The notes: generated from the sequence alone by a model not told the origin. 64,000 bases of DNA from Campylobacter sp. RM16704 (GCF_000816245.1 NZ_CP007769.1:962464-1026463), one strand, 5' to 3'. Shown: positions 17,877-28,144, numbered from the stretch's first letter. Numbers and translations: made by a program.

Positions 17877-18641
17877 TTATTTTTTTATTTGACTTTTAGC
17901 TTGCTTGCTAAAATGTAACAATTCTTCGGTGGTTTTTATATAAAAAGGAATTTTTTTAAGACAATATTTTAAAATTTCACTTGCAGCCAAAGCATCACTT
18001 AAAGCTCTATGATGCTTACTTTCAATACATAACAAATCCTTTAGTGCATCAAGGCCGTATTTTGGACTTTCAATGCACTTTTTAGCTAAATCAATAGTGC
18101 ATAATCTTCTATTTAAAAGCACTCCAAAATCATTTTCATACATAGCTTTAGATATAAAATGATAATCAAAACGCACATTATGTGCTACAAAAATACTATC
18201 TTTTAAAAACAGTTTAAAATCATTTAACACAGTTTTTAAAGAAGGTGCATTTTCTACCATATCCAAACTAATCCCTGTTAATTCTGTAATATTTTCAGGT
18301 ATGCTTTCTACTTTTATAAAACTCTCAAATCTATCAATTTCTTTATAGTTTTGAATTTTTACCGCACCTATTTCTAAAATTTGACCACTTTTAATCCCAC
18401 CAGTACTTTCAATATCTACTACACAAAAAATCTCATCTTTTATTTTTGTATTTTTACTTTTTAAACACAAGCAATTTTGTGCATTAAGTTCTACTCCAAG
18501 CCCTAAAAGCTCAAAAATATATAAATCAAAATCATAATGATTTAATTCTTCTATTTTTGCAAGTTCTTTTAAAACCCAAGGAAAAGGTCTGTTTTCTTTG
18601 CTTAATTTGATGATTAGATCATCAATTTGTTGTTGGCTCAA
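17877..18641 (-). CDS. dnaQ: DnaQ-like 3'-5' exonuclease (DEDDh family)
   Basis: 254 residues. The exonuclease core from about residue 70 has the three Exo motifs: DIESTG (Exo I Asp/Glu), HNVRFDYHF (Exo II Asp) and HRALSDA (Exo III His/Asp). It is either the proofreading epsilon subunit or a free exonuclease. The first 70 residues are an extra domain seen in the epsilonproteobacterial version. Its ATG overlaps the rpe stop by 4 bp (18638-18641). Confidence 0.88.
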   Translation of the reverse strand: MSQQQIDDLIIKLSKENRPFPWVLKELAKIEELNHYDFDLYIFELLGLGVELNAQNCLCLKSKNTKIKDEIFCVVDIESTGGIKSGQILEIGAVKIQNYKEIDRFESFIKVESIPENITELTGISLDMVENAPSLKTVLNDFKLFLKDSIFVAHNVRFDYHFISKAMYENDFGVLLNRRLCTIDLAKKCIESPKYGLDALKDLLCIESKHHRALSDALAASEILKYCLKKIPFYIKTTEELLHFSKQAKSQIKK

Positions 18642-19285
18642 AATTCAAGCTTTAAAGAATTAATTGCTGTTTTTTTATCTTGTGAAGAAAAAATATAACT
18701 ACCCGCAACCAAAATATCAGCACCAGCTTCATCTAAATCAGGTGCGTTTAGACCATTTACACCACCATCTACCTCTATAAAAACTTTAAGATTTTTTCTA
18801 TCTATCATTTCTCTTAATTGATGAATTTTATCATACACTAAAGGTAAAAAGCTTTGCCCACCAAAACCAGGATTTACACTCATTAAAAGCACCATATCTA
18901 TAAATTCTAAAATATGCTCTATACTTGCAACTGGAGTATGTGGATTTAATACAATAGCAGGATGAATACCATTTTTTCTTATATACTCACACACTCTAAT
19001 GGGATGATTTTCAGCTTCTATATGAAAACTAATAAATTTTGGTTTTATAGGTATAAATAAATCCACAAAACCACTAACATTATGCACCATTAAATGCACA
19101 TCTAAAGGCACAGAAGTAATTTTTGAAATATTTTCAACTACACAAGGTCCAAAAGTAAGATTTGGCACAAAATGTCCATCCATCACATCAATGTGTAATA
19201 AATCAGCCCCTGCTTGAGATACTTCTTTAATCTCGTTTTCTAAATTTAAAAAATTTGCAGACAATAAACTTGGTGCTACATACAT
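18638..19285 (-). CDS. rpe: Rpe, ribulose-phosphate 3-epimerase
   Basis: 215 residues as called here. It interconverts ribulose-5-P and xylulose-5-P in the pentose phosphate pathway. The TIM barrel starts MYVAPSLLSANFLNLE, with HIDVMDGHFVPNLTFG (metal and catalytic Asp/His) and the phosphate-binding EVDGGVN and ADILVAGS. The frame opens earlier at 19324, but the ATG at 19285 is preceded by GGAG at good spacing and matches the family start, so the 13-residue extension is rejected. It is followed by the dnaQ-like gene with a 4-bp overlap. Confidence 0.95.
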   Translation of the reverse strand: MYVAPSLLSANFLNLENEIKEVSQAGADLLHIDVMDGHFVPNLTFGPCVVENISKITSVPLDVHLMVHNVSGFVDLFIPIKPKFISFHIEAENHPIRVCEYIRKNGIHPAIVLNPHTPVASIEHILEFIDMVLLMSVNPGFGGQSFLPLVYDKIHQLREMIDRKNLKVFIEVDGGVNGLNAPDLDEAGADILVAGSYIFSSQDKKTAINSLKLEF

Positions 19286-19388
19286 AAATATATCTCCAAT
19301 AATATTAAAAAATAATTTTATCATACTTATTTCAAATTTTACTTTATATACTTTTTAAAATATTTGATTTTTTTAAGTTTGTTTTAGA

Positions 19389-19394
19389 TATAAT
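19389..19394 (+). promoter_or_regulatory. candidate -10 box of rpmB
   Basis: Consensus TATAAT preceded by a T-rich tract, 32 bases before the rpmB ATG; ribosome site AAGGA follows. Confidence 0.55.
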
Positions 19395-19426
19395 GCAAAA
19401 AATATTTTTATTTCTAAGGAAAATTT

Positions 19427-19621
19427 ATGTCAAGAATTTGCCAAATTACAGGAAAAGGACCTATGGTAGGTAATAATGTTAGCCATGCTAACAATAAAAC
19501 AAAAAGACGCTTTTTACCAAATTTAAGAACAGTTCGTATCACTTTAGAAGATGGGACAACTAGAAAAGTAAGAGTGGCTGCTTCAACTTTAAGAACACTA
19601 AAAAAACAAAGTAATAAATAA
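19427..19621 (+). CDS. rpmB: RpmB, ribosomal protein bL28
   Basis: 64 residues, the usual length. [29 protein letters not shown] is the diagnostic start of the short bL28 (one Cys at the position where some homologues have a zinc site). Structural protein of the 50S subunit. First gene after a clear -10 box; the potassium channel gene follows after 25 bp. Confidence 0.97.
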   Translation: MSRICQITGKGPMVGNNVSHANNKTKRRFLPNLRTVRITLEDGTTRKVRVAASTLRTLKKQSNK

Positions 19622-19646
19622 CTCTTAATATAATCGAGGAATTGAT

Positions 19647-20774
19647 ATGTCTTTTTTAAAAAAGCTACAAAAATTCCTCAACTGGTCTCCTTCTCCAAAA
19701 CCATCAATTGATCTTAATGACGAGCTTTACGAACAACTTAAATTTTTAAGAATTCCTCTTATCGCTGTTGTGATGATGACTTTAATTGGTGCTTTTGGAT
19801 ATATGTTAACAAGTAATTACAACCTTAATGATGCTATTTATCAAGCTGGTATGACTTTCACTACTTTAGGTTATACTGAAGTTAACCCTATACCAACAGC
19901 CGGTAGAATTTTTACTGTTGTATATGTATTATTAACTTTTACAATTTTCACTTTTTGTATGGGTTTGGTTATAGAAATAGTAAAAAAAGGTGTCTTGTCT
20001 AAAATTATCAAGGAAAGAAAAATGCTTCATAAAGTTGCAAGATTAAAAAACCATTTTGTAATATGCTATCATAATGATTTTACTATAGAGTTAGCACAAC
20101 AATTTAGAGAAAATCATATTCCTTTTGTCGTTGTAGATGAAATTGAAAATTTTAGTGAAATAGCTGAAAAATATGGCTATCCTTACTACATTGAAAGTGC
20201 ACCCCATACAAATATGGCTTTTTTGAAAACTAATCTTTCTAGTGCAAAAGGTGTTATAACACTAAGCAATAATATAGCGGATAACATTGCTATCATTGCT
20301 TCAGTAAGATTGTTTGAAAAAGAATTACAAAGAATTAATCCTTATTTTATACTAGCTAGTTCAAGCAATGAGGATGAAACAGAAAAGCTCAAAAAACTTG
20401 GTGCAAATTCTATAGTTTCTGCCACAAAACTAGTTGCACAAAGACTTAGTGCAATGTCAGCAAGACCAGATATGGAAAATTTGTTGGAAAATTATCTTTA
20501 TAAAAAAAATAGCCCTATTGATTTAGAAGAAATTAAAATTCCAGATGAATCTTGGGTTAGATTTAAAAGATTGAAAGAAATTCATCTAAGAGATATGGCA
20601 AATGTAAGTATAGTAGGAATTATAGAAAATAAAAAATTTACACCTATGCCAAGAGGAGATACTTTAATAGGAACTGGTGCAAAATTATTATTAGTAGGAA
20701 CTGCAGATAGCATAAAAATAGCTAAAAAAATTATAAAAAATAAACAAAAACCTGATGAATTAAAATATATTTAA
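19647..20774 (+). CDS. two-transmembrane potassium channel with RCK domain
   Basis: 375 residues. Two membrane helices (about 33-53 and 88-110) flank a pore loop whose filter reads T73-L-G-Y-T77-E, in place of the common T-V/I-G-Y-G-D. A cytosolic TrkA-N-like Rossmann domain follows from residue 135 and a TrkA-C-like domain occupies about 290-365. The usual GxGxxG of the Rossmann loop is replaced by C140-Y-H-N-D-F, so classic NAD binding is doubtful. H. pylori has a related two-helix K+ channel (HpKchA) needed for colonisation. Ion selectivity and ligand cannot be read from the sequence. Confidence 0.85.
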   Translation: MSFLKKLQKFLNWSPSPKPSIDLNDELYEQLKFLRIPLIAVVMMTLIGAFGYMLTSNYNLNDAIYQAGMTFTTLGYTEVNPIPTAGRIFTVVYVLLTFTIFTFCMGLVIEIVKKGVLSKIIKERKMLHKVARLKNHFVICYHNDFTIELAQQFRENHIPFVVVDEIENFSEIAEKYGYPYYIESAPHTNMAFLKTNLSSAKGVITLSNNIADNIAIIASVRLFEKELQRINPYFILASSSNEDETEKLKKLGANSIVSATKLVAQRLSAMSARPDMENLLENYLYKKNSPIDLEEIKIPDESWVRFKRLKEIHLRDMANVSIVGIIENKKFTPMPRGDTLIGTGAKLLLVGTADSIKIAKKIIKNKQKPDELKYI

Positions 20775-20823
20775 TCTTTATAGGAATATAATTTACAACG
20801 AAATTTAAAAAAGGAGTAAAAAA

Positions 20824-21039
20824 GTGTTACATGAATACAGAGAGTTAATCACAGAACTAAAAGGAAAAGATATGCACTTTGATAAGTTATTTGAAGAGCA
20901 TAATGAACTTGATCACAAAATCAAAGATGCAGAAGAAGGCAGAATTCATCTAGATAGTTTAGAAATAGCAAATCTAAAAAAAGAAAAATTAAGATTAAAA
21001 GATGAGCTAAATACCTATTTAGCAAATTATAAAAAATAA
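20824..21039 (+). CDS. DUF465/YdcH family small coiled protein
   Basis: 71 residues starting at a GTG behind an AAGGAG site. MLHEYRELITELKGKDMHFDKLFEEHNELDHKI is the hallmark of the DUF465 (YdcH) family: a helical hairpin of charged residues found in many proteobacteria with no settled function. It lies between the potassium channel and the chemoreceptor and ends two bases before the C10 tract. Confidence 0.88.
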   Translation: MLHEYRELITELKGKDMHFDKLFEEHNELDHKIKDAEEGRIHLDSLEIANLKKEKLRLKDELNTYLANYKK

Positions 21040-21041
21040 TA

Positions 21042-21051
21042 CCCCCCCCCC
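21042..21051 (+). repeat. homopolymeric C10 tract before the chemoreceptor gene
   Basis: Ten consecutive C, starting 3 bases after the DUF465 stop codon and ending 18 bases before the chemoreceptor ATG, just ahead of its AAAGGA ribosome site. In Campylobacter, G/C runs of 8 or more are typical slipped-strand phase-variation sites. Here it is untranslated, so length change would alter leader structure or promoter spacing, not a frame. Confidence 0.92.
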
Positions 21052-21069
21052 GAAAGGAAATTCTTAATC

Positions 21070-22194
21070 ATGTTTAAAAATAATAAAATCTCATTAGAAT
21101 TAGAGGAAATGAGAAATAAAATACAAGCTTTAGAAGAGGAAAATCAAAAACTTAATCTTGAAAAACAAGAATTGATCGAAAAGTATGAAAATGAAGTTAA
21201 AGGTGATTGCAGTAAAACAGAACTTGAAACTCACTTAATAGAAATGCTTTTAAATGGCGTTCAAAAAGGTGTTACAAGCGTTCAATCAGATATGCAAGAA
21301 AATGTTAATAAAGCTGAAATGATATCCCAATATTCAGACTCTTCTTTAGATGACATGCAAGAATTAAATACCATTACACAATCTATAATATCATCACTTC
21401 AAAATATTATAGAATCAGCTAATCGTTCAAGAGATACAGCTGGAAATTTACATCGTAGCGTTGATGAAATCACAAATGTCATCAACCTAATCAAAGATGT
21501 ATCTGATCAAACAAATCTTTTAGCATTAAATGCTGCTATAGAAGCTGCGCGTGCGGGAGAACATGGTCGTGGTTTTGCTGTTGTTGCTGATGAAGTGAGA
21601 AAGCTTGCAGAAAAAACCCAAAAAGCAACCTCTGAAGTAGAATTAAATATTAATCTATTAAAACAAAATGCAGATGAAATGTATGGACAAAGTGAGCAAG
21701 TTGAAAAAATTTCTTTAGAATCTAATGAGCATATAGTTAATTTTTCAAGTAAATTCACTCAATTAATCTCTAATGCAAATTCAACTAGTTCCCATGCTAA
21801 AAGTATTACTTCTGAAATATTTATTTCTTTGGCAAAATTAGACCACATTGCATTTAAATTAAATGGATATAATGAGGTAATACATGCATCAGGAAAAACG
21901 CTTTCTGATCATTTAAGTTGTAGACTTGCAAAATGGATTGCAGGTATAGGCAAAGAAAGATTTTCTAGTGGTAGATCTTTTGGAAAACTTAATCTCCCTC
22001 ATCAAAAAGTGCATGAAAACATTAACCAAGCAATTGCATTGGCTCACGAAGAAGATACAGCCAATAAATTAGTTCAAAACCAAATTATTGATAAATGTTC
22101 TAATGCTGAAAAATCTTCAGAAGAACTCTTTGAGATTTTTAAAGAAATGCTTAATGAAAAAGATGACAACATTGAAAATAAAGAAGAAAAATAA
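21070..22194 (+). CDS. cytosolic methyl-accepting chemotaxis protein with C-terminal CZB zinc domain (TlpD/Tlp6-like)
   Basis: 374 residues with no membrane helix. An N-terminal coiled coil (about 5-45) precedes the signalling hairpin with the near-invariant [20 protein letters not shown] (residues about 149-168). The C-terminus is a CZB domain, with a His in [15 protein letters not shown] and LPHQKVHE providing the H/C/H/H zinc ligands. H. pylori TlpD, of the same layout, senses reactive oxygen and energy state; C. jejuni Tlp6 (Cj0448) is the likely counterpart. The poly-C tract sits immediately before its ribosome site. Confidence 0.93.
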   Translation: MFKNNKISLELEEMRNKIQALEEENQKLNLEKQELIEKYENEVKGDCSKTELETHLIEMLLNGVQKGVTSVQSDMQENVNKAEMISQYSDSSLDDMQELNTITQSIISSLQNIIESANRSRDTAGNLHRSVDEITNVINLIKDVSDQTNLLALNAAIEAARAGEHGRGFAVVADEVRKLAEKTQKATSEVELNINLLKQNADEMYGQSEQVEKISLESNEHIVNFSSKFTQLISNANSTSSHAKSITSEIFISLAKLDHIAFKLNGYNEVIHASGKTLSDHLSCRLAKWIAGIGKERFSSGRSFGKLNLPHQKVHENINQAIALAHEEDTANKLVQNQIIDKCSNAEKSSEELFEIFKEMLNEKDDNIENKEEK

Positions 22195-22218
22195 AAGGTA
22201 AGATTAATTCTTACCTTT
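22194..22218. terminator. hairpin between chemoreceptor and NUDIX genes
   Basis: Perfect 10-bp stem AAAGGTAAGA / TCTTACCTTT with a 5-base loop between the convergent stop codons. Confidence 0.7.
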
Positions 22219-22773
22219 AAACCACAAATACGCATATTCAAGCAAAGGGGTCTTGATAGGGTTTTCTTTAGAAAATTGTTTAAAATCTTTTCTTTTTACC
22301 CATACTGCCTGAATTTCTTCTCCATCAACTCCACCACCATTGCTAACTTTATCATTTTCATCTATATTAGCAAAGTATAAAAATTGCCTACTAACACCCG
22401 AACCAAAACCTGTATAAAACTCTCCTATTTTTTCTAAATTTTTTGGAGCATAACCTAACTCTTCTATACATTCTTCTTTGGCAATATCTTCTAGACTTAA
22501 TTTTTTATCTACAAGCCCAGAACAAAGTTCTATACTATATCCCACCTCATCTACTTGTAAATTATTACGTCTTTGATAATCCCATAAAGGGATTCTAAAT
22601 TGTTTTACAAAAACAAATGAATCTTTTTGACTATGATATAAAAAAATAGACACGCTATCCATTGCTTCTATAAAATCCCAAGTATATTTTTTTTCATCAT
22701 TACCTATATAGGTATATCTTTTTGGTTTAATGTATTTTGAGTTAGAAAATCGTTCTTCTTGTAAATCTTTCAT
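22204..22773 (-). CDS. NUDIX hydrolase (ADP-ribose/UDP-sugar pyrophosphatase-like)
   Basis: 189 residues. The NUDIX box is GLVDKKLSLEDIAKEECIEELGY (within residues about 93-115). The catalytic EE is present, but the Arg of the common R-E-x-x-E-E is a Glu here, a deviation. A second E-rich segment (GGGVDGEEIQAVW) is typical of ADP-ribose and nucleoside-diphosphate-sugar pyrophosphatases. It cleaves a nucleoside diphosphate linked to X; the substrate is not predictable. Stands alone between convergent chemoreceptor and same-strand groEL. Confidence 0.85.
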   Translation of the reverse strand: MKDLQEERFSNSKYIKPKRYTYIGNDEKKYTWDFIEAMDSVSIFLYHSQKDSFVFVKQFRIPLWDYQRRNNLQVDEVGYSIELCSGLVDKKLSLEDIAKEECIEELGYAPKNLEKIGEFYTGFGSGVSRQFLYFANIDENDKVSNGGGVDGEEIQAVWVKRKDFKQFSKENPIKTPLLEYAYLWFKGKN

Positions 22774-22847
22774 GTAAAATCCTTAATTATTTTACATTTA
22801 TTATAACAAAAATAAAATCAGTGTAAAAAATAAAAAAAATCAAGAGT

Positions 22848-22873
22848 GAGTTGCTTTATATAAAAAGCAACTC
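22848..22873 (-). terminator. terminator after groEL
   Basis: Perfect 10-bp stem GAGTTGCTTT / AAAGCAACTC with a 6-base loop about 25 bases after the groEL stop; on the minus strand a run of eight U follows about nine bases later. Confidence 0.7.
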
Positions 22874-22898
22874 TAAAAAGAAGTAAAAAAAGATGGTA

Positions 22899-24539
<1,641 letters not shown>

Positions 24540-24550
24540 TTACTCCTTAT

Positions 24551-24811
24551 TTATTTAATAATACCTAAAATATCTTCTATATTAAGAACTAAATACTCTT
24601 CATTATCAAGTTTTATTTCTGTTCCGCCATATTTTGCAAACATTACCTTATCATTTATCTTAATATCTTCTATTTCTTTACTTACCGCAACAGCTTCTCC
24701 CATTAATGGTTTTTCTTTAGCATTATCTGGTATAATAATCCCAGATGCAGTGGTTTTCATCTCTTCTAAGCGTTTTACTAAAACACGCTTTCCTAAAGGT
24801 TGAAAATTCAT
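24551..24811 (-). CDS. groES: GroES, 10-kDa co-chaperonin
   Basis: 86 residues. [16 protein letters not shown], the mobile loop [12 protein letters not shown]-type segment ([16 protein letters not shown]) and the roof region are standard. It caps GroEL. The leader carries CIRCE, so HrcA repression is expected; the ribosome site AAGGAT is 7-8 bases before ATG. Confidence 0.98.
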   Translation of the reverse strand: MNFQPLGKRVLVKRLEEMKTTASGIIIPDNAKEKPLMGEAVAVSKEIEDIKINDKVMFAKYGGTEIKLDNEEYLVLNIEDILGIIK

Positions 24812-24839
24812 TTTATATCCTTTCTTAAATGAGTTATTT

Positions 24840-24866
24840 TTAGCACTCTTTATTTTTGAGTGATAG
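24840..24866 (-). promoter_or_regulatory. CIRCE operator (HrcA site) of groESL
   Basis: TTAGCACTC - 9 bases - GAGTGATAG, i.e. the TTAGCACTC-N9-GAGTGCTAA element with two mismatches in the second arm. It covers the expected transcript start, just downstream of the -10 box. Confidence 0.93.
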
Positions 24867-24867
24867 A

Positions 24868-24896
24868 ATTATACATAAAAGAAAGTTAATTGTCAA
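24868..24896 (-). promoter_or_regulatory. consensus sigma-70 promoter of groESL
   Basis: On the minus strand TTGACA (24896-24891), a 17-base spacer and TATAAT (24873-24868): a perfect textbook promoter. This is rare in Campylobacter, where the -35 is usually absent. Confidence 0.93.
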
Positions 24897-24909
24897 TAAA
24901 TTAAGTAAT

Positions 24910-24956
24910 ATATATCATATAAATTTAGTCTATCACACTAAATTTATATGATATAT
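24910..24956. repeat. 19-bp perfect inverted repeat between groES and the AsmA-like gene
   Basis: Arms ATATATCATATAAATTTAG (24910-24928) and its exact reverse complement (24938-24956) around a 9-base centre (tctatcaca). It starts 14 bases upstream of the groES -35 and ends 17 bases before the AsmA-like ATG. Its position fits an operator or a promoter-proximal structure for the divergent gene. I recognise no regulator with this site. Confidence 0.9.
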
Positions 24957-24973
24957 CATTATAAAGGTTTCTC

Positions 24974-27520
24974 ATGAAAAAAATTCTTTACATTTTTTTA
25001 GGAGTAGTGTGTGTAGTATTACTAACTATATATACATTGTTATTCACAAGCATGGGCAATGCTTTTTTAAAGCCAAAAATCGAAACGATTATTGCTGAAA
25101 AAAGCGGATTAAATATTAAATTAGATACTTTTAAAGTAAATTTTTCATCACTTGATATTAAAGCAAATATTGATGACAAATTCTTTGCCAATATAAACGG
25201 CAATATATCGCCTATAAAATTAGGTTTTGACTTAGATTACCTTTTAGGTTTAAAACAAAACTACATTCAAAAACTAGGATTAAAAAATGATAAAAATTTT
25301 ACTTTTAAAGGAAAAGCTTTAGGTAAAAGTAGCAATTTTGACATTAACGGGAATGGATTTTTATTTGATTCTAATCTTAGTCTAAATGCTAAAATTATTG
25401 ATTATTCACCGCTTAATCTTGAATTTATAGGAAAAGATATAGATATAGCTCAAATACTTGATTTTGCTTCTCTTCCAATATATGCTCAAGGAAAAATTAA
25501 CATTATTAGCAACATACAAGCTAAAGATTTAAAACCAAATGGAAATGCCTTAATCAACTTTCACACAAGCTCTATTAATAATGCTTTAATTAAAAAAGAT
25601 TTTAATATTACCCTACTACCAAAACAAAGCTATATTAAAGGCGAGATAAAATCACTAATACAAGACAATCAGATTATATCAAAAAGTGAAATTTTAAGTA
25701 ATTTTCTCAATTTCTATACGCAAAAAAGTATTTATGATTTACAAAAACAAATCTTCACTAGTGATTTTGACATAAAATTAGATGATTTAAATCAATTTTC
25801 AACTATAGCTAAAATGAAACTTCAAGGCAAAAGCCAAATTCAAGGCGATATGATTTTTGCAAACAACCAATTACAAAAGTTAAATGCTAATTTATTTGGT
25901 TTTGGCGGAAATTTAAAAGCTGTAATGGAAAATAACATTCTAAATATTAATACAACAAATATAGAAGTAGCTGAGCTTTTAAAAACTATATCTATACCTG
26001 CTTTTATAGAATCTAAATTAATCTTAGAATTAAAAGCACAAGGTTTAGATTTTAAAAATTTTGATTTAACAAGTCAATTAGACAAAGCAAAAATCAATAT
26101 TTTAGAATTTAAAAAACTTACTAATTTAGATTTTCCATCAACAACTTTCACATTACAAGCTAAAGCAAATGCAAAAAATTCTTTGATTGATTATGAAGCC
26201 TTGCTTGATTCAAACATAGCAAAAATACCTCAATTTAAAGGGTCGTATGATATTGCAAATCAAGATTTAAAAACACAAATTAATGCTTTTGTTGATAATA
26301 TTAACAAATTAAAACCTTTAACAAAACAAGATCTCAATGGACCTTTAAATTTAGATGCCAAAGTTAATCTTAAGGCAAATCGAATTCAAAATCTTGATGC
26401 AAATATAAAAATTATGCAAGGAATAATTAACGCCAAATCCAACGGAAAAAGCTTACATGCTAAAATAGAAAATGTAAAATTAGAACAGCTTTTTCCTTTA
26501 ATAGGACAAAAAGTTTTAGCATTTGGAGATGTAAATGCTGATGTAAATTTAAATTCTCTTGACTTTAAAAACATTAATGGTGATTTTAGAGCGAATATAA
26601 TTTCTTCTTTTAATGAAGTAGAATTATCTAAGCTTTTAAAGAAAAAATTTCCAAAAAACACTTCTGCCAAAATCAATCTTGATGGAAAAATTTCCAAATC
26701 AATTATTGATTTTAACACTAAAGCTCTAAGTTCTTTTGCTAATATAAATTCTCTTAGAGGAAAATTTGATATTAATCAAATGACTCTAATAAGTACTTAC
26801 GATATTTCTTTACAAGATTTTTCTAAACTTGGATTTTTAGTTGATAGAAATTTAAAAGGTAAAGCTGATTTTGATGGAAAATTTGATTTTAAAAATGCTT
26901 TAATTGACGCAAGTGTTAATAGCGAGAATATTTTTAATGGAAAATTAAATGCTACCTTAAAAAATAATATCTTCAATGCCAAAATGCAAAATATTGATCT
27001 TTCAAATTTTGCTCAAAGTTTAGATTTGCCTGATTATTATCAAGCAAAATCAAATTTAAGTATTGATTATAATCTTGTAAAAGAAAGTGGTGTAGTATTA
27101 ATGAATTTAGCCGATGGACAACTTAAAAAAAATCTCATCACTAGTGCTTTAATGATACTTTTACAAAAAGATATTACTCAAGATGTATATCATAAAGGTG
27201 AAGCAAAAGTAAATATAAACAAAAATATCATTGATTTAAGTCTAAATTTATTAGCTGATAGAAGCAAAATAAATATCAACAAAGGCAATATAGATACAAA
27301 AAGCACTAAATTAAATATTCCTTTCAATATCATCATCGATAGAGCAAATTTCAAAGGCGTTATAAAAGGAACAACACAAAATCCAAAAGTAAATCTTGAT
27401 GCAAAAAGTGTTATAAATTCTATTGCTAATACAATTGGTGGAAATACAAGTGATGTGGCTAAAAATACAGGTAAAAAAGTAGATCAAGCAATTGATAAAA
27501 TATTCAATAAAATCTTTTAA
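24974..27520 (+). CDS. AsmA-like periplasmic/inner-membrane protein (bridge-type lipid transfer family candidate)
   Basis: 848 residues. One N-terminal membrane helix (about 4-26) is followed by a long, beta-strand-rich region of recurring short patterns (for example NLDAKVNL, ANINGNIS, FDGKFDFKNALID), as in AsmA/TamB/YhdP proteins, which form hydrophobic grooves between the two membranes. The C-terminus (KGVIKGTTQNPKVNLDAKS) matches the closing segment of AsmA family members. C. jejuni Cj1219 next to groES is probably the orthologue. Phospholipid transport is inferred from the family only. The palindrome covers its promoter region. Confidence 0.8.
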   Translation: MKKILYIFLGVVCVVLLTIYTLLFTSMGNAFLKPKIETIIAEKSGLNIKLDTFKVNFSSLDIKANIDDKFFANINGNISPIKLGFDLDYLLGLKQNYIQKLGLKNDKNFTFKGKALGKSSNFDINGNGFLFDSNLSLNAKIIDYSPLNLEFIGKDIDIAQILDFASLPIYAQGKINIISNIQAKDLKPNGNALINFHTSSINNALIKKDFNITLLPKQSYIKGEIKSLIQDNQIISKSEILSNFLNFYTQKSIYDLQKQIFTSDFDIKLDDLNQFSTIAKMKLQGKSQIQGDMIFANNQLQKLNANLFGFGGNLKAVMENNILNINTTNIEVAELLKTISIPAFIESKLILELKAQGLDFKNFDLTSQLDKAKINILEFKKLTNLDFPSTTFTLQAKANAKNSLIDYEALLDSNIAKIPQFKGSYDIANQDLKTQINAFVDNINKLKPLTKQDLNGPLNLDAKVNLKANRIQNLDANIKIMQGIINAKSNGKSLHAKIENVKLEQLFPLIGQKVLAFGDVNADVNLNSLDFKNINGDFRANIISSFNEVELSKLLKKKFPKNTSAKINLDGKISKSIIDFNTKALSSFANINSLRGKFDINQMTLISTYDISLQDFSKLGFLVDRNLKGKADFDGKFDFKNALIDASVNSENIFNGKLNATLKNNIFNAKMQNIDLSNFAQSLDLPDYYQAKSNLSIDYNLVKESGVVLMNLADGQLKKNLITSALMILLQKDITQDVYHKGEAKVNINKNIIDLSLNLLADRSKININKGNIDTKSTKLNIPFNIIIDRANFKGVIKGTTQNPKVNLDAKSVINSIANTIGGNTSDVAKNTGKKVDQAIDKIFNKIF

Positions 27521-27523
27521 TTA

Positions 27524-27545
27524 ATCTAGCCTTAAAAGGCTAGAT
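27524..27545 (+). terminator. terminator after the AsmA-like gene
   Basis: Perfect 8-bp stem ATCTAGCC / GGCTAGAT with a 6-base loop, followed by CTTTTT on the plus strand, four bases after the stop codon. Confidence 0.88.
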
Positions 27546-27549
27546 CTTT

Positions 27550-28071
27550 TTAAAACAAGCCAAATTTGCCATCTTTTTTCTTAAATAACACTCTCATTTT
27601 TGCATCAATATCATTAAAAACTAAAAATATATCCTTACTTGCTTTTAATTTTTCTAGTGCTTCTTCAATTTCTAAAGGCTTATATAATTCAAGCTCCATA
27701 GGAACTATCTCATCTTCTTCAATCACATTGGGTATAACTAAATTTTCTTTTACTTCATCTTGATGCTTATGGGTAATATTTTTATCATGTAATCTTCTTA
27801 AAACCTTAGAAATTCTGTCAATTGCTAAATCTATCGCAGCATATAAATCTTTATCTTTTTGTTTAACAACGACAGTGTTAATACCTGCTAGATTAATGCT
27901 AAATTCAGCCCAAAATCCTTTTTTACCGTGTCTTTCATCAGCACTTATCACACAGCGTGCAGAGATAACATCTAAACCATATTTTCCTAAAGTCTCAAAG
28001 CTTTTTTCTACATATTCTTTTATAGACTCAGTTAGTTCAAATTGTTTTCCAACTATACTTGTATTCATCAC
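27550..28071 (-). CDS. hpf: long-form ribosome hibernation promoting factor
   Basis: 173 residues. The N-terminal S30AE domain (MNTSIVGKQFELTESIKEYVEK to the RLHD helix near 100) binds the 30S decoding centre. The C-terminal domain (about 112-173, KPLEIEEALEKLKAS...FLVFND, ending KKKDGKFGLF) is the dimerising part of long HPF, so this protein alone should make 100S ribosomes. It is monocistronic with its own -10 box. Confidence 0.95.
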   Translation of the reverse strand: MMNTSIVGKQFELTESIKEYVEKSFETLGKYGLDVISARCVISADERHGKKGFWAEFSINLAGINTVVVKQKDKDLYAAIDLAIDRISKVLRRLHDKNITHKHQDEVKENLVIPNVIEEDEIVPMELELYKPLEIEEALEKLKASKDIFLVFNDIDAKMRVLFKKKDGKFGLF

Positions 28072-28096
28072 TTCTCCTTTTTATGAAGTTAAATAC

Positions 28097-28102
28097 ATTA
28101 TA
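28097..28102 (-). promoter_or_regulatory. -10 box of hpf
   Basis: TATAAT on the minus strand (context GCTATAATG) 26 bases before the hpf ATG; AAGGAG ribosome site between. Confidence 0.55.
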
Positions 28103-28144
28103 GCACTTTAATCGTAATAATATATTTTTAAATAAAAAATAAAT

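Noticed and set aside
18638-19324. Longer rpe start at 19324
   Set aside because: The 13 extra residues are not family-like, and a good GGAG site precedes ATG 19285.
24910-24956. Palindrome read as a Fur, PerR or CmeR box
   Set aside because: The arms do not match the consensus of these regulators as I know them; only the A/T richness is shared.
24910-24956. Palindrome read as a terminator
   Set aside because: It lies between divergent starts; neither neighbouring transcript runs into it and the stem has almost no GC.
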